A stretch of DNA of 32,737 nt from Imhoffiella purpurea (GCF_000585215.1 NZ_AONC01000048.1:1-32737); one strand, 5' to 3'. Shown: positions 8,665 to 16,190, numbered from the stretch's first letter. The notes: generated by a model from the letters alone, not told the origin. Program-made: numbers and translations.

Positions 8665-8852
8665 GCCGCGACACACTCATCCAGCCACCGCAGCAGTGAT
8701 TTGTACAGCTGTGCCTCGCGGGAGCTGGGCTTGCAGATGGAGATGTGGTCCTCGTCCAGAGGGACCGCGACCTCATTGGGCAGGCCGGGCTCGGCGCTGG
8801 TGGCGTCGACGGCTGTCGGGCAGAACCTCAGCGGGGTTGGCGGTTCGGGCAA
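8661..8852 (-). pseudogene. Remnant: C-terminal tail of an alpha/beta-hydrolase-like protein
   Basis: The frame encodes only the last stretch of a larger protein: from about 8830 down it reads NEVAVPLDEDHISICKPSSR and then QLYKSLLRWLDECV. The pattern 'P-x-D-x-DHxxICKPxSR...vYkslLrfL' is the usual C-terminal end of DUF676-like lipase/hydrolase domains that are attached to TIR, NACHT or TPR modules. The catalytic aspartate/histidine part is present, but everything N-terminal is gone. The residues before about 8830 do not look like the same family. It lies beside another truncated TIR-type gene and a REPIN, so the area has decayed. Confidence 0.6.
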
Positions 8853-8896
8853 GGGGGCTGGGCGTTCTGGCGCTGTCGTTGGTCACCGCGATCGGT

Positions 8897-8982
8897 GTAG
8901 GTCGGGTTAGCGCAGCGTAACCCGACGTTGGCGGTGCATGAGGCATTGATTGTCGGGTTACGCTGGCGCTAACCCGACCTAC
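8897..8982. repeat. REPIN-like inverted pair of palindromic repeats
   Basis: Two REP-like units face each other. The left unit (8897-8926) starts GTAGGTCGGGTTAGCG and ends in CGTAACCCGAC; the right unit (8952-8982) is its near-perfect reverse complement, ending CTAACCCGACCTAC. Each unit is itself a hairpin with GTCGGGTTA/TAACCCGAC arms. The 25 bp between them are unrelated. Such paired REPs are mobilised by RAYT-type transposases elsewhere in a genome. The TAG stop of the minus-strand frame at 8979-9848 lies inside the right unit. Confidence 0.85.
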
Positions 8983-9848
8983 GGTTTCGGCTGAGGCCAG
9001 GTTGCGGCGGCGGCCTCGGCATTCTCCAGCTCCGGCAGACGGCGGCCGTAGCCGTGTTTCTCGATCAGGCGGCGGGCTTCGGCCAGCGCTGCGCGGTCAT
9101 GGAAGAGGCGGGCGCGGGTGAGGGCGCAGTCGACGAGGTGCAGGGCCATACCGCCGCGGGCGGCGATGCGCTGGGCCTCGTCGAGGTCGGCGCGGGCGGC
9201 GTCAGGCATGCCCAGGGCGTGGCGGAGCCAGGCGCGGGTGAGGAGGCCGAGGGGAAGCATGTCCTGGTCTCCGGCGGTGCGCAGGCGGTCGAGTGCGCGC
9301 TCGCTGTGCTCCTGGGCCTCGGGGCCGGGCGGGCGGCCCTTGAGGCGTTCGGCGTATAGGGCGCAACGGGCGAGGGTGAGGTGGTGGAGTGCGAAGTCGA
9401 GCAGCGGCGCGCCGGGCATGCCTTCTTCCCACTCCAGCGTCTGCTTCGCACGCCGCGCCACCGCAGAGCAGACCCCTACCCGATCTGGATCGGCCCCCGT
9501 TCCCGCACCATCCGCGCCGAGCCAGGCGGCCTGCTCGGCCCCGGCCAGGAGCAGGTCGCAATAGCGGAAGCCCGGGAGCGAGTAGAGGAGCGGGTGTTGG
9601 GGCTGCCACTCCGCCTGCTGGCGCTCGGCCTCGGCGAAGACGTCCAGGGCCTCCCGGGTCTCGCCCTGCTGGTGCAGGGCGTCCGCTAGGGTGGTGCGCG
9701 TGATCATGCGCCAGGCCGCATCGCCGCTGCGGTCGTCCCAGACCTCGCGCCCCTCGCCTGCGAGGACGCCCAGATGTTTGGCGACTCGGTCCTTCCAGGT
9801 CTCGTCCCGGTGGCTGTAGCTCAGGAAGACGCGCAGTGCAGGCGCCAT
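8979..9848 (-). CDS. TIR-TPR protein, apparently an in-frame internal deletion product
   Basis: A 289-residue frame with two unlike parts. Residues 1 to about 40 match the start of a bacterial TIR domain: LRVFLSYSHRDETWKDRVAKH, then GREVWDDR. A TIR domain normally runs about 130-150 residues and continues with the catalytic glutamate region; here it stops. From about residue 41 it switches to DAAWRMITRTTLADALHQQG and continues as TPR-like helices, including LLYSLPGFRYCDLLL and WLRHALGMPDAARADLDEAQRIA, as seen at the C terminus of TIR-(NTPase)-TPR proteins. The join suggests loss of most of the TIR domain and all of the NTPase while staying in frame. NAD-cleaving activity is unlikely. GGAGAC precedes the ATG. 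The stop codon lies in the neighbouring REPIN. It may be a pseudogene. Confidence 0.7.
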   Translation of the reverse strand: MAPALRVFLSYSHRDETWKDRVAKHLGVLAGEGREVWDDRSGDAAWRMITRTTLADALHQQGETREALDVFAEAERQQAEWQPQHPLLYSLPGFRYCDLLLAGAEQAAWLGADGAGTGADPDRVGVCSAVARRAKQTLEWEEGMPGAPLLDFALHHLTLARCALYAERLKGRPPGPEAQEHSERALDRLRTAGDQDMLPLGLLTRAWLRHALGMPDAARADLDEAQRIAARGGMALHLVDCALTRARLFHDRAALAEARRLIEKHGYGRRLPELENAEAAAATWPQPKP

Positions 9849-10028
9849 GACCGGTGTCTCCGTTCAGGGTTCGCGGCGGAACGATCAGTGTATCGCCGGT
9901 GCGGGCGTGCGCAAGGTGGACGGCCAGGGGCCGTTGCGTTGGCTTCCAGCCAAGGCGGCTGGTCGCCAACCTCAGGCCACGGCTCGTCTCGGAGCTATCG
10001 CCGACAGCGGGAGAATAGGGGAGGGCCT

Positions 10029-10183
10029 GTAGGGCGCAATAGGCCGCGCTTGATGGGGCGCTGTGTCGCTCAGTCGTCGCTCATGCCTTGCATGTCGCGC
10101 CGTCATCGGACATCGGGGCGGCCGTATTGCGCCGCATGCAGGCGTGCCATTCGGCGCAATACGCTTTCGCTATTGCGCCCTAC
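10029..10183. repeat. Second REPIN-like element, left arm interrupted
   Basis: This is a different REP family from the one at 8897. The right unit (10153-10183) reads GGCGCAATACGCTTTCGCTA and ends TTGCGCCCTAC. The left unit should be its reverse complement, but is split: GTAGGGCGCAATAG is at 10029-10042 and its other half CGTATTGCGCCG at 10123-10134, separated by 80 bp (10043-10122) where six bases would be expected. The 80-bp segment begins GCCGC and ends GCGGC. The rest of 9849-10239 holds no gene that I can support. Confidence 0.75.
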
Positions 10184-10239
10184 GATGGACGCCACCTAAG
10201 AGGTCGACCGGCTCGGGCATGAATTCCGCTAGGCGCGGT

Positions 10240-11163
10240 TTAGACCTGCCCGGCCTTCAACTGCTCCCGGATCCACCGGCACATGGGGTCCTTGTGAAAC
10301 CGCTCGTGCCAGTAGAGGTGGGCGTAAGTGACCTCCTTGGTGGTTTGCGGCGGGGTCTCGCGGACCACCAGGTTGCGGCCCCGGGCGAGTTCCTCGGCGA
10401 ACCGGTGCGGCAGGCGGAAGACGATGTCGCTGCGCTCGCAGAAGGCGGGGATGGAGGCGAAGCTGGAGAGCCGCAGGGGCTGGTTCAGCCGCTCGCCCGG
10501 CGACAGCTGGCCCTGCTCGATGAGATCCCTCTCCACCATGCCGCCGCCGCGTCCGGTGAGCGACACCAGGCCGTGGCTGGCCGCCGCGATGCGATCGAGG
10601 GTCAGCGGACCCTGTGCAAGCGGATTGTCCTTGCTCATCACCAGGGCGAGGCTCAAGGGGGCGAGACGGAGGCTGTGGAGCTGCGCGGTGCTCGCGCTCG
10701 GCTCGAACGGGGTGACGACGAAGTGGACATCGCCGCGCTCGAGCGGTTCGAAATGGTCGCGCGGCTCGCTGTTCACCTCCAGCACCATGCCGGGGGCCAG
10801 TCGGCGCATCCGCTCGAACAGGGGCGGGAGGAACCAGCCGACCTCCGGCTCCGGACCATAGAAGCGGACCACCTGGGTCGAAGTCGCCGGATCGAAGACG
10901 GGGCGGGAGACGAGGCGCTCGGCCTCGTCCAGCCACTGGCTCAGTTCCGGCAGGAGCGCCTCGGCGCGCGCGCTGAGCTCGAATCCACGCGGGGTGCGGA
11001 CCAGCAGCGGGTCGTCGAACATGGCGCGCAGCCGCTGCAGGGCGCGGCTCACGGCGGGCTGGCTCATGCCGAGCTGCTCACCGGCGCGCGAGACGTGTCG
11101 GTCCTCGAGCAGCTGTCTCAGGACGACGAGCAGATTCAGATCCAGGGTACGAAGATTCGTCAT
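10240..11163 (-). CDS. LysR-family transcriptional regulator
   Basis: A 307-residue LysR-type regulator. The N-terminal winged helix-turn-helix is plain: LNLLVVLRQLLEDRHVSRAG followed by MSQPAVSRALQRLR (about 34-47) and DPLLVRTPRGFELS. The remainder is a two-lobed effector-binding domain. The opening 'NLRTLDLNLLVVL' and overall shape place it near the NodD/LeuO-like branch. It is transcribed away from the cytochrome b561 gene with 116 bp between their starts, and a T-N11-A palindrome sits in that gap, so its likely targets are itself and the b561/methyltransferase pair. The effector is unknown. Confidence 0.92.
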   Translation of the reverse strand: MTNLRTLDLNLLVVLRQLLEDRHVSRAGEQLGMSQPAVSRALQRLRAMFDDPLLVRTPRGFELSARAEALLPELSQWLDEAERLVSRPVFDPATSTQVVRFYGPEPEVGWFLPPLFERMRRLAPGMVLEVNSEPRDHFEPLERGDVHFVVTPFEPSASTAQLHSLRLAPLSLALVMSKDNPLAQGPLTLDRIAAASHGLVSLTGRGGGMVERDLIEQGQLSPGERLNQPLRLSSFASIPAFCERSDIVFRLPHRFAEELARGRNLVVRETPPQTTKEVTYAHLYWHERFHKDPMCRWIREQLKAGQV

Positions 11164-11185
11164 GTGGATAATTAGTATCTCCGTT

Positions 11186-11200
11186 ATGCATTGGACGCAT
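11186..11200. promoter_or_regulatory. T-N11-A palindrome, probable LysR site
   Basis: ATGC-N7-GCAT (11186-11189 and 11197-11200) contains the T-N11-A spacing typical of LysR-type binding sites. It lies 22 nt from the LysR start and 80 nt from the cytochrome b561 start. Confidence 0.5.
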
Positions 11201-11279
11201 GGATTCTCTCAGCCTAGTCTGTCGCGTTCGAATTTAACCGCCGTCGCTCGACGGCCGGCCAATCCGCGGAGATATGACC

Positions 11280-11852
11280 ATGACACTCGATTCGCCCACC
11301 CGGCTCAGTCCGAACACCATCGCCCTGCATTGGATCGTCGCGCTCATGATGATCGGCCTGCTGGCCGTCGGGGTCTACATGACCGAGAACGGCGTCTATG
11401 CACTCTACCCCTGGCACAAATCGCTCGGTGTCCTCATCGCCCTGTTCGTGGTCCTGCGCGTGGCCTGGCGCATGCTCAACGGCTGGCCCAAGGCGGTCGG
11501 GGACTATACGTCCATCGAGAAACGGCTGGCGAAGATCGTGCACTGGGTGCTCATCGTCGGAACGGTGCTGATGCCGATCTCCGGGGTCATGATGTCGGGC
11601 ATGGGCGGGCACGGGGTGTCCTTCTTCAATCTCGAACTGATCGCGCCCAATCCGGACCCGGCCAATCCGCAGGAGGTGCTGCCGCTCAACGCGACGCTGG
11701 CCCAGATCGGTCATCTGGTGCATGGCTGGGTCGGCTATCTGCTGATCGGCGCCATCGTCCTGCATCTGGTGGGCGCGCTGAAGCACCATCTCATCGATCG
11801 TGACGGCACCCTGAGACGCATGCTCGGTAACGAGGTCGAGGTGACATCCTGA
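11280..11852 (+). CDS. Cytochrome b561 (CybB-like)
   Basis: A 190-residue inner-membrane di-haem cytochrome b561 with four hydrophobic helices. Candidate haem-ligand histidines lie in ALHWIVALMM, YPWHKSLGVL, the GHLVHGWVGYLL helix and the IVLHLVG segment. Members move electrons between quinols and other carriers, and E. coli CybB acts as a superoxide:quinone oxidoreductase; the role here is inferred only from family. I prefer ATG at 11280, which has GGAG 8 nt upstream; the ATG at 11274 leaves only 2 nt of spacing. It diverges from the LysR gene and is followed 54 nt later by the O-methyltransferase. Confidence 0.9.
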   Translation: MTLDSPTRLSPNTIALHWIVALMMIGLLAVGVYMTENGVYALYPWHKSLGVLIALFVVLRVAWRMLNGWPKAVGDYTSIEKRLAKIVHWVLIVGTVLMPISGVMMSGMGGHGVSFFNLELIAPNPDPANPQEVLPLNATLAQIGHLVHGWVGYLLIGAIVLHLVGALKHHLIDRDGTLRRMLGNEVEVTS

Positions 11853-11906
11853 TCGACCGGACCCATCTCGAGATGGGTCCGTTCAGCAGCCACCGAGGGC
11901 CGAGGC

Positions 11907-12569
11907 ATGACCAAGCGAACCATCGGGATGGACGACCGGCTTCACGCCTATCTGGTCGCGCATTCGCTGCGCGACTCCGAGGTGAAGCGGCGTCTGCGCG
12001 AAGCGACGGCCCCCTTGGCCAGGGCCGGGATGCAGATCGCCCCGGAGCAGGGCCAGCTGATGGGTCTGCTGGTGGAGCTGACCGGCGCCCGCCGCGTCAT
12101 CGAGGTCGGGACCTTCACCGGCTACAGCGCGCTCTGCATGGCCGAGGCCATGCCGGCCGACGGCGAGCTGATCTGCTGCGATCTGAGCGAGGAATGGACC
12201 GGCATCGCCCGCCGCTTCTGGCGCGAGGCCGGCGTCGAGGGTCGCATCGATCTGCGGCTGGCCCCGGCGCTGGAGACCCTGGACGGCCTGCTGGCCGAAG
12301 GTCGGGAGGAGTGGTTCGACATGGCCTTCGTCGACGCCGACAAGTCGAACTACGGCCACTATTTCGAGCGCTGTCTGCGCCTGCTGCGCCCCGGCGGGCT
12401 CATGCTGCTCGACAATACCCTCTGGGGCGGGAAGGTGGCCGATCCCGAGCAGCAGGATGCGGATACCCAGGCCATCCGCGCGCTCAACGACCGACTGATC
12501 GAGGACGGGCGGGTGACCCCGAGCCTGCTACCGATCGGCGACGGATTGACCCTGGCGCGCAAGCGCTGA
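11907..12569 (+). CDS. Class I SAM-dependent O-methyltransferase (COMT-like)
   Basis: A 220-residue enzyme of the caffeoyl-CoA/catechol O-methyltransferase family (PF01596). Motif I is VIEVGTFTGYSALCMAEAM. Metal-binding aspartates are expected in the AFVDADKSNY segment and in LLDNTLWGGKV, both intact. These enzymes are cytosolic and methylate a hydroxyl on a catechol-like or other small acceptor using a divalent metal. It sits 54 nt after cytochrome b561 on the same strand and probably shares its transcript. It converges on the P-type ATPase gene, with only 13 nt between the stop codons. The substrate cannot be told. Confidence 0.88.
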   Translation: MTKRTIGMDDRLHAYLVAHSLRDSEVKRRLREATAPLARAGMQIAPEQGQLMGLLVELTGARRVIEVGTFTGYSALCMAEAMPADGELICCDLSEEWTGIARRFWREAGVEGRIDLRLAPALETLDGLLAEGREEWFDMAFVDADKSNYGHYFERCLRLLRPGGLMLLDNTLWGGKVADPEQQDADTQAIRALNDRLIEDGRVTPSLLPIGDGLTLARKR

Positions 12570-12582
12570 TTCGGGGGCTCGA

Positions 12583-14748
12583 TCAATCGGGCCGGTGGGC
12601 CAGAAGACGCGATGAGTTGAGCAGGATCCCCAGGGTGTGGCTGATGTGGATGATGCCGCCCATGGCAGGCGACAGGATGCCGAGCGCGCCCAGGACGACC
12701 CCGGCCAGGTCGGTGACCACGGCGAAGGCATAGTTCTGATCGGCGGTGCGCAGGGTTCGGTCGCTGAGCCGGCGGATGGCGATCAGCTTGCGGACGTCGC
12801 TGTCGGCGAGGGCGATGTCGGCGATCTCGATCGCGACCTCGGAGCCGCCGGCCCCCATGGCGATGCCGATCTCGGCCTCGGAGAGGGCCAGTGCGTCGTT
12901 GACGCCGTCCCCGACCATCACCAGAGACCCGTGATCCAGGCGCAGCCGGCGCACCACCTCGGCCTTGTCCTGCGGCAGCAGTCCTGCATGACAGGAGTCC
13001 AGACCCAGCTCGCGGCTCAGTCCCTCGGCCACGGCCGGCTCGTCGCCCGAGATCAGACAGAGATGGGTCACGCCCTCGGCGCGCAGCGCCTCCAGGGTCT
13101 CGCGGACGCCGGGACGCAGTTGGTGACGGATCCCCAGCACGCCCAGCACCTCGCGGTCCAGCGCCACGTAGACGCTGGTCAGTCCGCGTCCGCTCATCTC
13201 CTCGGCCGCGTGACGCAGACGCCGGCTCAACCTTAGACGCTCGGCCTCCAGCAGGCGGGCGTTTCCGAGCAGTACGGTGCGCTCCCGCACCTGGGCCTTG
13301 ACGCCCTGTCCGAGCAGATGCTCGCTCAAGGCATGCTGTTCGGGCTCGACTCCCTGGCTCCGTGCGTGCTCGACGATGGCATGGGCGAGCGCGTGCGGGT
13401 TGTGCTGCTCCGCCGAGGAGGCCCAGAACAGCAGTTCCTGCGAATCCTCGGCCACCACCTCGGCGACCTCTGGCGTCTCGGTGGTCAGGGTGCCCGTCTT
13501 GTCGAAGCACCAGCATCGGGCGCCGCCGATCTGCTCCAGATAGATGCCGCCCTTGACCAGGATCTGACGGCGCGCGGCATTGTGGATGGCCGCGCTCACG
13601 GCCGTGGAGGCGGCGAGAATGGTCGAGCAGGGACAGGACATCACCAGCATGACCGTCAGCGCGCGGCTCAGGCTCTGTGTCAGCACCAGGGTGCCGAGGG
13701 TCGAGACCGTGCCGAGCTTCAATAGACGGGCCGCCAGGACGTCGGCGCGTTCCTGCAGCGGGGCCTTCTGGTCGAGCGAGGCATCGACCAGTGCCGCGAT
13801 GCGGGCCAGATAGGTGTCTTCGCCGACCTCGCACGCCCGCACGTAGAGCACGCCCTGTTCGAGATAGCTGCCGGCGAAGACCCGCTCGCCCTGGGTCTTG
13901 TAGACCGGCTCGGCGCGGCCGGTGATGGCCGCCTCGCTCAGCTCCGCCGCGCCCTGTTGGATCTCGCCGTCCACCGGGATCTTCTCGCCGGTGCGGATCA
14001 CCACCAGATCGCCCGCCTTCAGCTCCGCCACCGGGGTGAGGATCTCGGCGCCGTCGATCACCACCCAGGTGTCCTTGATGGACAGGGAGAGCATGCGCCG
14101 AATCTCGCGCCGCGAGCGGTTCGCCACATAGGTCTCCAGTAGCCGACCGCCGTGGAGCACGAAGATGATCTCGAAGGCGGTCAGTGCCTCGCCGACCAGG
14201 ATCGCCAGGAGCAGCGAGAAGGCCAGGAACTGGTGGATGGTGAAGCGCCGCTCGGTGAAGGTCTCGTGCCAGGCGTCGCGCAGCAGGGGCAGGGCGCCGA
14301 TCAGGGCGATCAGTCCGGTCGGGCTCAGGGCGGATTGGGCCACCGGGCGTTTCAGGACATGCTCGCGGATCAGCACGTATCCCAGATAGCCGCAGAGCAG
14401 ACCGAAGCCGACCAGACGCCAGAACCAGGAGCCGCTCTTTTTGTCTCTTTCTGTTGTCTGCCGGCAGCCGCGACATTGGATGCCGGTATCGGTCTCCGCG
14501 TCCGCGGGATCGGGACACATGGGATCGCGCAGGATGGCGTCGATCATGGATTTGAGCGCGGCCGCATCGATCAGGGATTCCTGATAACGCAGGGCCAGGG
14601 ATGCGCAGCCCGGATTGCAGCTCACCTCCAGTACGCCGTCGACGCCGCTGAAATGGCGCTCGAACCGTGACGCCAGGGTGTGATTCCCTGTCAGCGGCTG
14701 GATGCGCAGCCGGACGCGGCCGGGTATCTGGTGGCGTGTCTGAATCAT
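12583..14748 (-). CDS. P1B-type heavy-metal ATPase with degenerate HMA domain and TGR loop
   Basis: A 721-residue metal-pumping P-type ATPase. An N-terminal HMA-like domain opens with IPGRVRLR but lacks the usual CxxC metal site; instead there is CNPGC (44-48) and, further on, CRGC (92-95). The transmembrane metal-site motif SCPCS is at 371-375. The phosphorylation motif DKTGT (D416) and the hinge GDGVNDALAL are intact. The actuator loop, normally TGESxPV, reads TGRAEPV (277-283), so the conserved glutamate of TGE is missing. The usual SEHP of P1B pumps reads QHNP. I chose ATG 14748, preceded by AGAGG; a frame opening at 14844 would run through the Fur-like site. Metal and direction are not clear; the C-terminal HISHTLGILLNSSRL resembles CtpC-like pumps. 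Confidence 0.88.
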   Translation of the reverse strand: MIQTRHQIPGRVRLRIQPLTGNHTLASRFERHFSGVDGVLEVSCNPGCASLALRYQESLIDAAALKSMIDAILRDPMCPDPADAETDTGIQCRGCRQTTERDKKSGSWFWRLVGFGLLCGYLGYVLIREHVLKRPVAQSALSPTGLIALIGALPLLRDAWHETFTERRFTIHQFLAFSLLLAILVGEALTAFEIIFVLHGGRLLETYVANRSRREIRRMLSLSIKDTWVVIDGAEILTPVAELKAGDLVVIRTGEKIPVDGEIQQGAAELSEAAITGRAEPVYKTQGERVFAGSYLEQGVLYVRACEVGEDTYLARIAALVDASLDQKAPLQERADVLAARLLKLGTVSTLGTLVLTQSLSRALTVMLVMSCPCSTILAASTAVSAAIHNAARRQILVKGGIYLEQIGGARCWCFDKTGTLTTETPEVAEVVAEDSQELLFWASSAEQHNPHALAHAIVEHARSQGVEPEQHALSEHLLGQGVKAQVRERTVLLGNARLLEAERLRLSRRLRHAAEEMSGRGLTSVYVALDREVLGVLGIRHQLRPGVRETLEALRAEGVTHLCLISGDEPAVAEGLSRELGLDSCHAGLLPQDKAEVVRRLRLDHGSLVMVGDGVNDALALSEAEIGIAMGAGGSEVAIEIADIALADSDVRKLIAIRRLSDRTLRTADQNYAFAVVTDLAGVVLGALGILSPAMGGIIHISHTLGILLNSSRLLAHRPD

Positions 14749-14797
14749 GCCTCTGTCTCCATGCTGCGATCCGTTGCGACTGGTGATTGGACTCAAA

Positions 14798-14812
14798 CGA
14801 TAATGATTGGCG
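14798..14812. promoter_or_regulatory. Fur-box-like site between the P-type ATPase and azurin-like genes
   Basis: CGATAATGATTGGCG matches the 7-1-7 Fur core at 11 of 14 positions. It lies in the 142-bp divergent interval, 49 nt from the ATPase ATG and 78 nt from the azurin-like ATG, so one site could control both genes. Confidence 0.6.
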
Positions 14813-14890
14813 TTCGTTGAGATGCCTGCATTGATATCGCACAATCGAATCGAAACCTGTCGCCCCCCGATCGGTCACAGGGATATGGAC

Positions 14891-15340
14891 ATGAAAAACC
14901 ATGCGCTCGTCGCTGCGTGTATTTTTGTTGGGGTAGGGACGGTCTTGGCAGACCCCGTCTGCGACTTCACCATCGAGGTCGGTGACGCCATGCGCTACAG
15001 CCAGGAGGAGATGGTGGCCGGCACGGACTGCGAGCGGATCCGCGTCACGCTCGTCCATACCGGTACGCTTCCGGATACCCTGATGGGACAGAATTGGGTT
15101 CTGGCGCGGACCTCAGATCTGGATGGCGTGGCGATCGACGGGATGCGCGCCGGCGCCGCGAACGACTTCGTGAAGCCCGGCGACGGGCGTGTCCTGGCGG
15201 CGACCGAACTGATCGGTGGGGGCGAATCCACCAGCGTCACCTTCGACCCGTCGGACCTCTCGCCGGACGAGGACTACAGCTATTTCTGTACCTTTCCGGC
15301 GACCTGGGTGTTCATGCAGGGACGTTTCATCCTGCGCTGA
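14891..15340 (+). CDS. Azurin-like periplasmic protein lacking both copper histidines
   Basis: A 149-residue exported protein with a signal peptide ending at VLA (18-20). The mature part aligns along its length with azurin: a disulfide pair C24/C47, LPDTLMGQNWVLA, TDELIGGGE-like loop (ATELIGGGE) and YFCTFPATWVFM. Azurin binds copper through Gly45, His46, Cys112, His117 and Met121. Here Cys133 and Met142 are kept, but the His46 position is Gln67 and the His117 position is Thr138 (PGHSALM has become PATWVFM). A normal type 1 copper site is therefore not possible. ATG 14891 is chosen because AGGGA is 7 nt upstream; 14885 and 14807 also open the frame. It diverges from the P-type ATPase over a Fur-like site. 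Confidence 0.87.
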   Translation: MKNHALVAACIFVGVGTVLADPVCDFTIEVGDAMRYSQEEMVAGTDCERIRVTLVHTGTLPDTLMGQNWVLARTSDLDGVAIDGMRAGAANDFVKPGDGRVLAATELIGGGESTSVTFDPSDLSPDEDYSYFCTFPATWVFMQGRFILR

Positions 15341-15384
15341 TCCGAGACCGGATCTTCTCTTGGCGCCGGCCGCCAGGGCCGGCG
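15339..15384 (+). terminator. Hairpins after the azurin-like gene
   Basis: A small stem GATCCG/CGGATC (15339-15344, 15349-15354) overlaps the stop codon. A stronger one follows, CGCCGGC/GCCGGCG (15364-15370, 15378-15384). No T-run follows. The hairpins sit between two convergent genes and may serve both. Confidence 0.4.
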
Positions 15385-15401
15385 TCGCTGCCCCCGGAGA
15401 C

Positions 15402-16190
15402 TCAGGATCCAGTTGGCCCCTGTCTCGATTCGTATGACCAGATGTCCGCGAATTCGAGCGGTGCCGCGATCCTGCCGCGGCGGATGGACCGCTCGGTCTC
15501 GACACCGTCGATGCGCACGATCCAGCGCCAATTTGCGGATAGGGGAGTTGCCTCAGGAATCAGACGACTGGAGCTGGAGCGATCGGCGAGCTGGATCGGA
15601 TCCGAGCGATCCCGCAGGATGCGTTCGGCCACCAGCCGCGGCATCACGTCGGTCGCCCGTAGCCAATAACCTGTTTCGTCGAGCCTGGACGCGGTCTCGA
15701 GCCCCCAGGCGCTTGCATCCATCGACCAGGTTACCTCGATCGCGCATCCTTGCGGCGGACATTCGCCGACCTCGATGGCCAGGCGCCGACCCTCGACAGC
15801 GCTGTCCGCCTCGCGGCATTGCACGCTGGTCTTTTCGATCCGAACGCCAGGTGGAAGGATGGCATGCACGACGCCCTGATCGGCGCGCGCGCCGACCATG
15901 ATGAGCAAACCTCTGAGCTTGCGCTCCCTGGGGTTCACTCGGAGCTGTATCCACCCGCTTTCGACCGAGACCGATGAGGTTGGCTGAAGCGGGTCGGCCT
16001 CCATCCCCGCGTCCACCTTCGGCCGTTGCCCGACGCTCGGTTCCGAGAGGGTCGCCAGGGACGGAACGGCGAACCAGGATACCAGGCCGATCAGCAGGGC
16101 AGCGAATAGAGGGGGCGCCAGATTTATGGCGAGCGATCTGGATGAGCCGGTATCTGTCCGGGTCGGTCTAGGACGTCGAAGGCTGAACAT
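15402..16190 (-). CDS. Membrane-anchored protein of unknown function
   Basis: A 262-residue protein that I do not recognise. It has a basic N terminus (RRPRPTRT), one hydrophobic helix (about residues 24-45, LAPPLFAALLIGLVSWF), a proline/serine-rich linker and then a soluble, strand-rich domain of about 190 residues, expected in the periplasm. Three cysteines (in VQCRE, GECPPQGC) could form a disulfide. The phrase GYWLRATDVMPRLV recalls the beta-rich domain attached to some ABC-permease/M1-peptidase proteins, but this is not enough for an assignment. AGAGGT lies 9 nt before the ATG. A Fur-like site about 100 nt upstream suggests iron control. It is convergent with the azurin-like gene. Confidence 0.72.
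   Translation of the reverse strand: MFSLRRPRPTRTDTGSSRSLAINLAPPLFAALLIGLVSWFAVPSLATLSEPSVGQRPKVDAGMEADPLQPTSSVSVESGWIQLRVNPRERKLRGLLIMVGARADQGVVHAILPPGVRIEKTSVQCREADSAVEGRRLAIEVGECPPQGCAIEVTWSMDASAWGLETASRLDETGYWLRATDVMPRLVAERILRDRSDPIQLADRSSSSRLIPEATPLSANWRWIVRIDGVETERSIRRGRIAAPLEFADIWSYESRQGPTGS

Noticed and set aside
8897-10183. Palindromic repeats considered as a CRISPR array
   Set aside because: Only two inverted pairs of two different families, no regular spacers and no cas genes.
12359-15058. 899-codon minus-strand frame over the P-type ATPase
   Set aside because: Arg/Gly/Pro-rich shadow; the ATPase frame at 12583-14748 holds all catalytic motifs.
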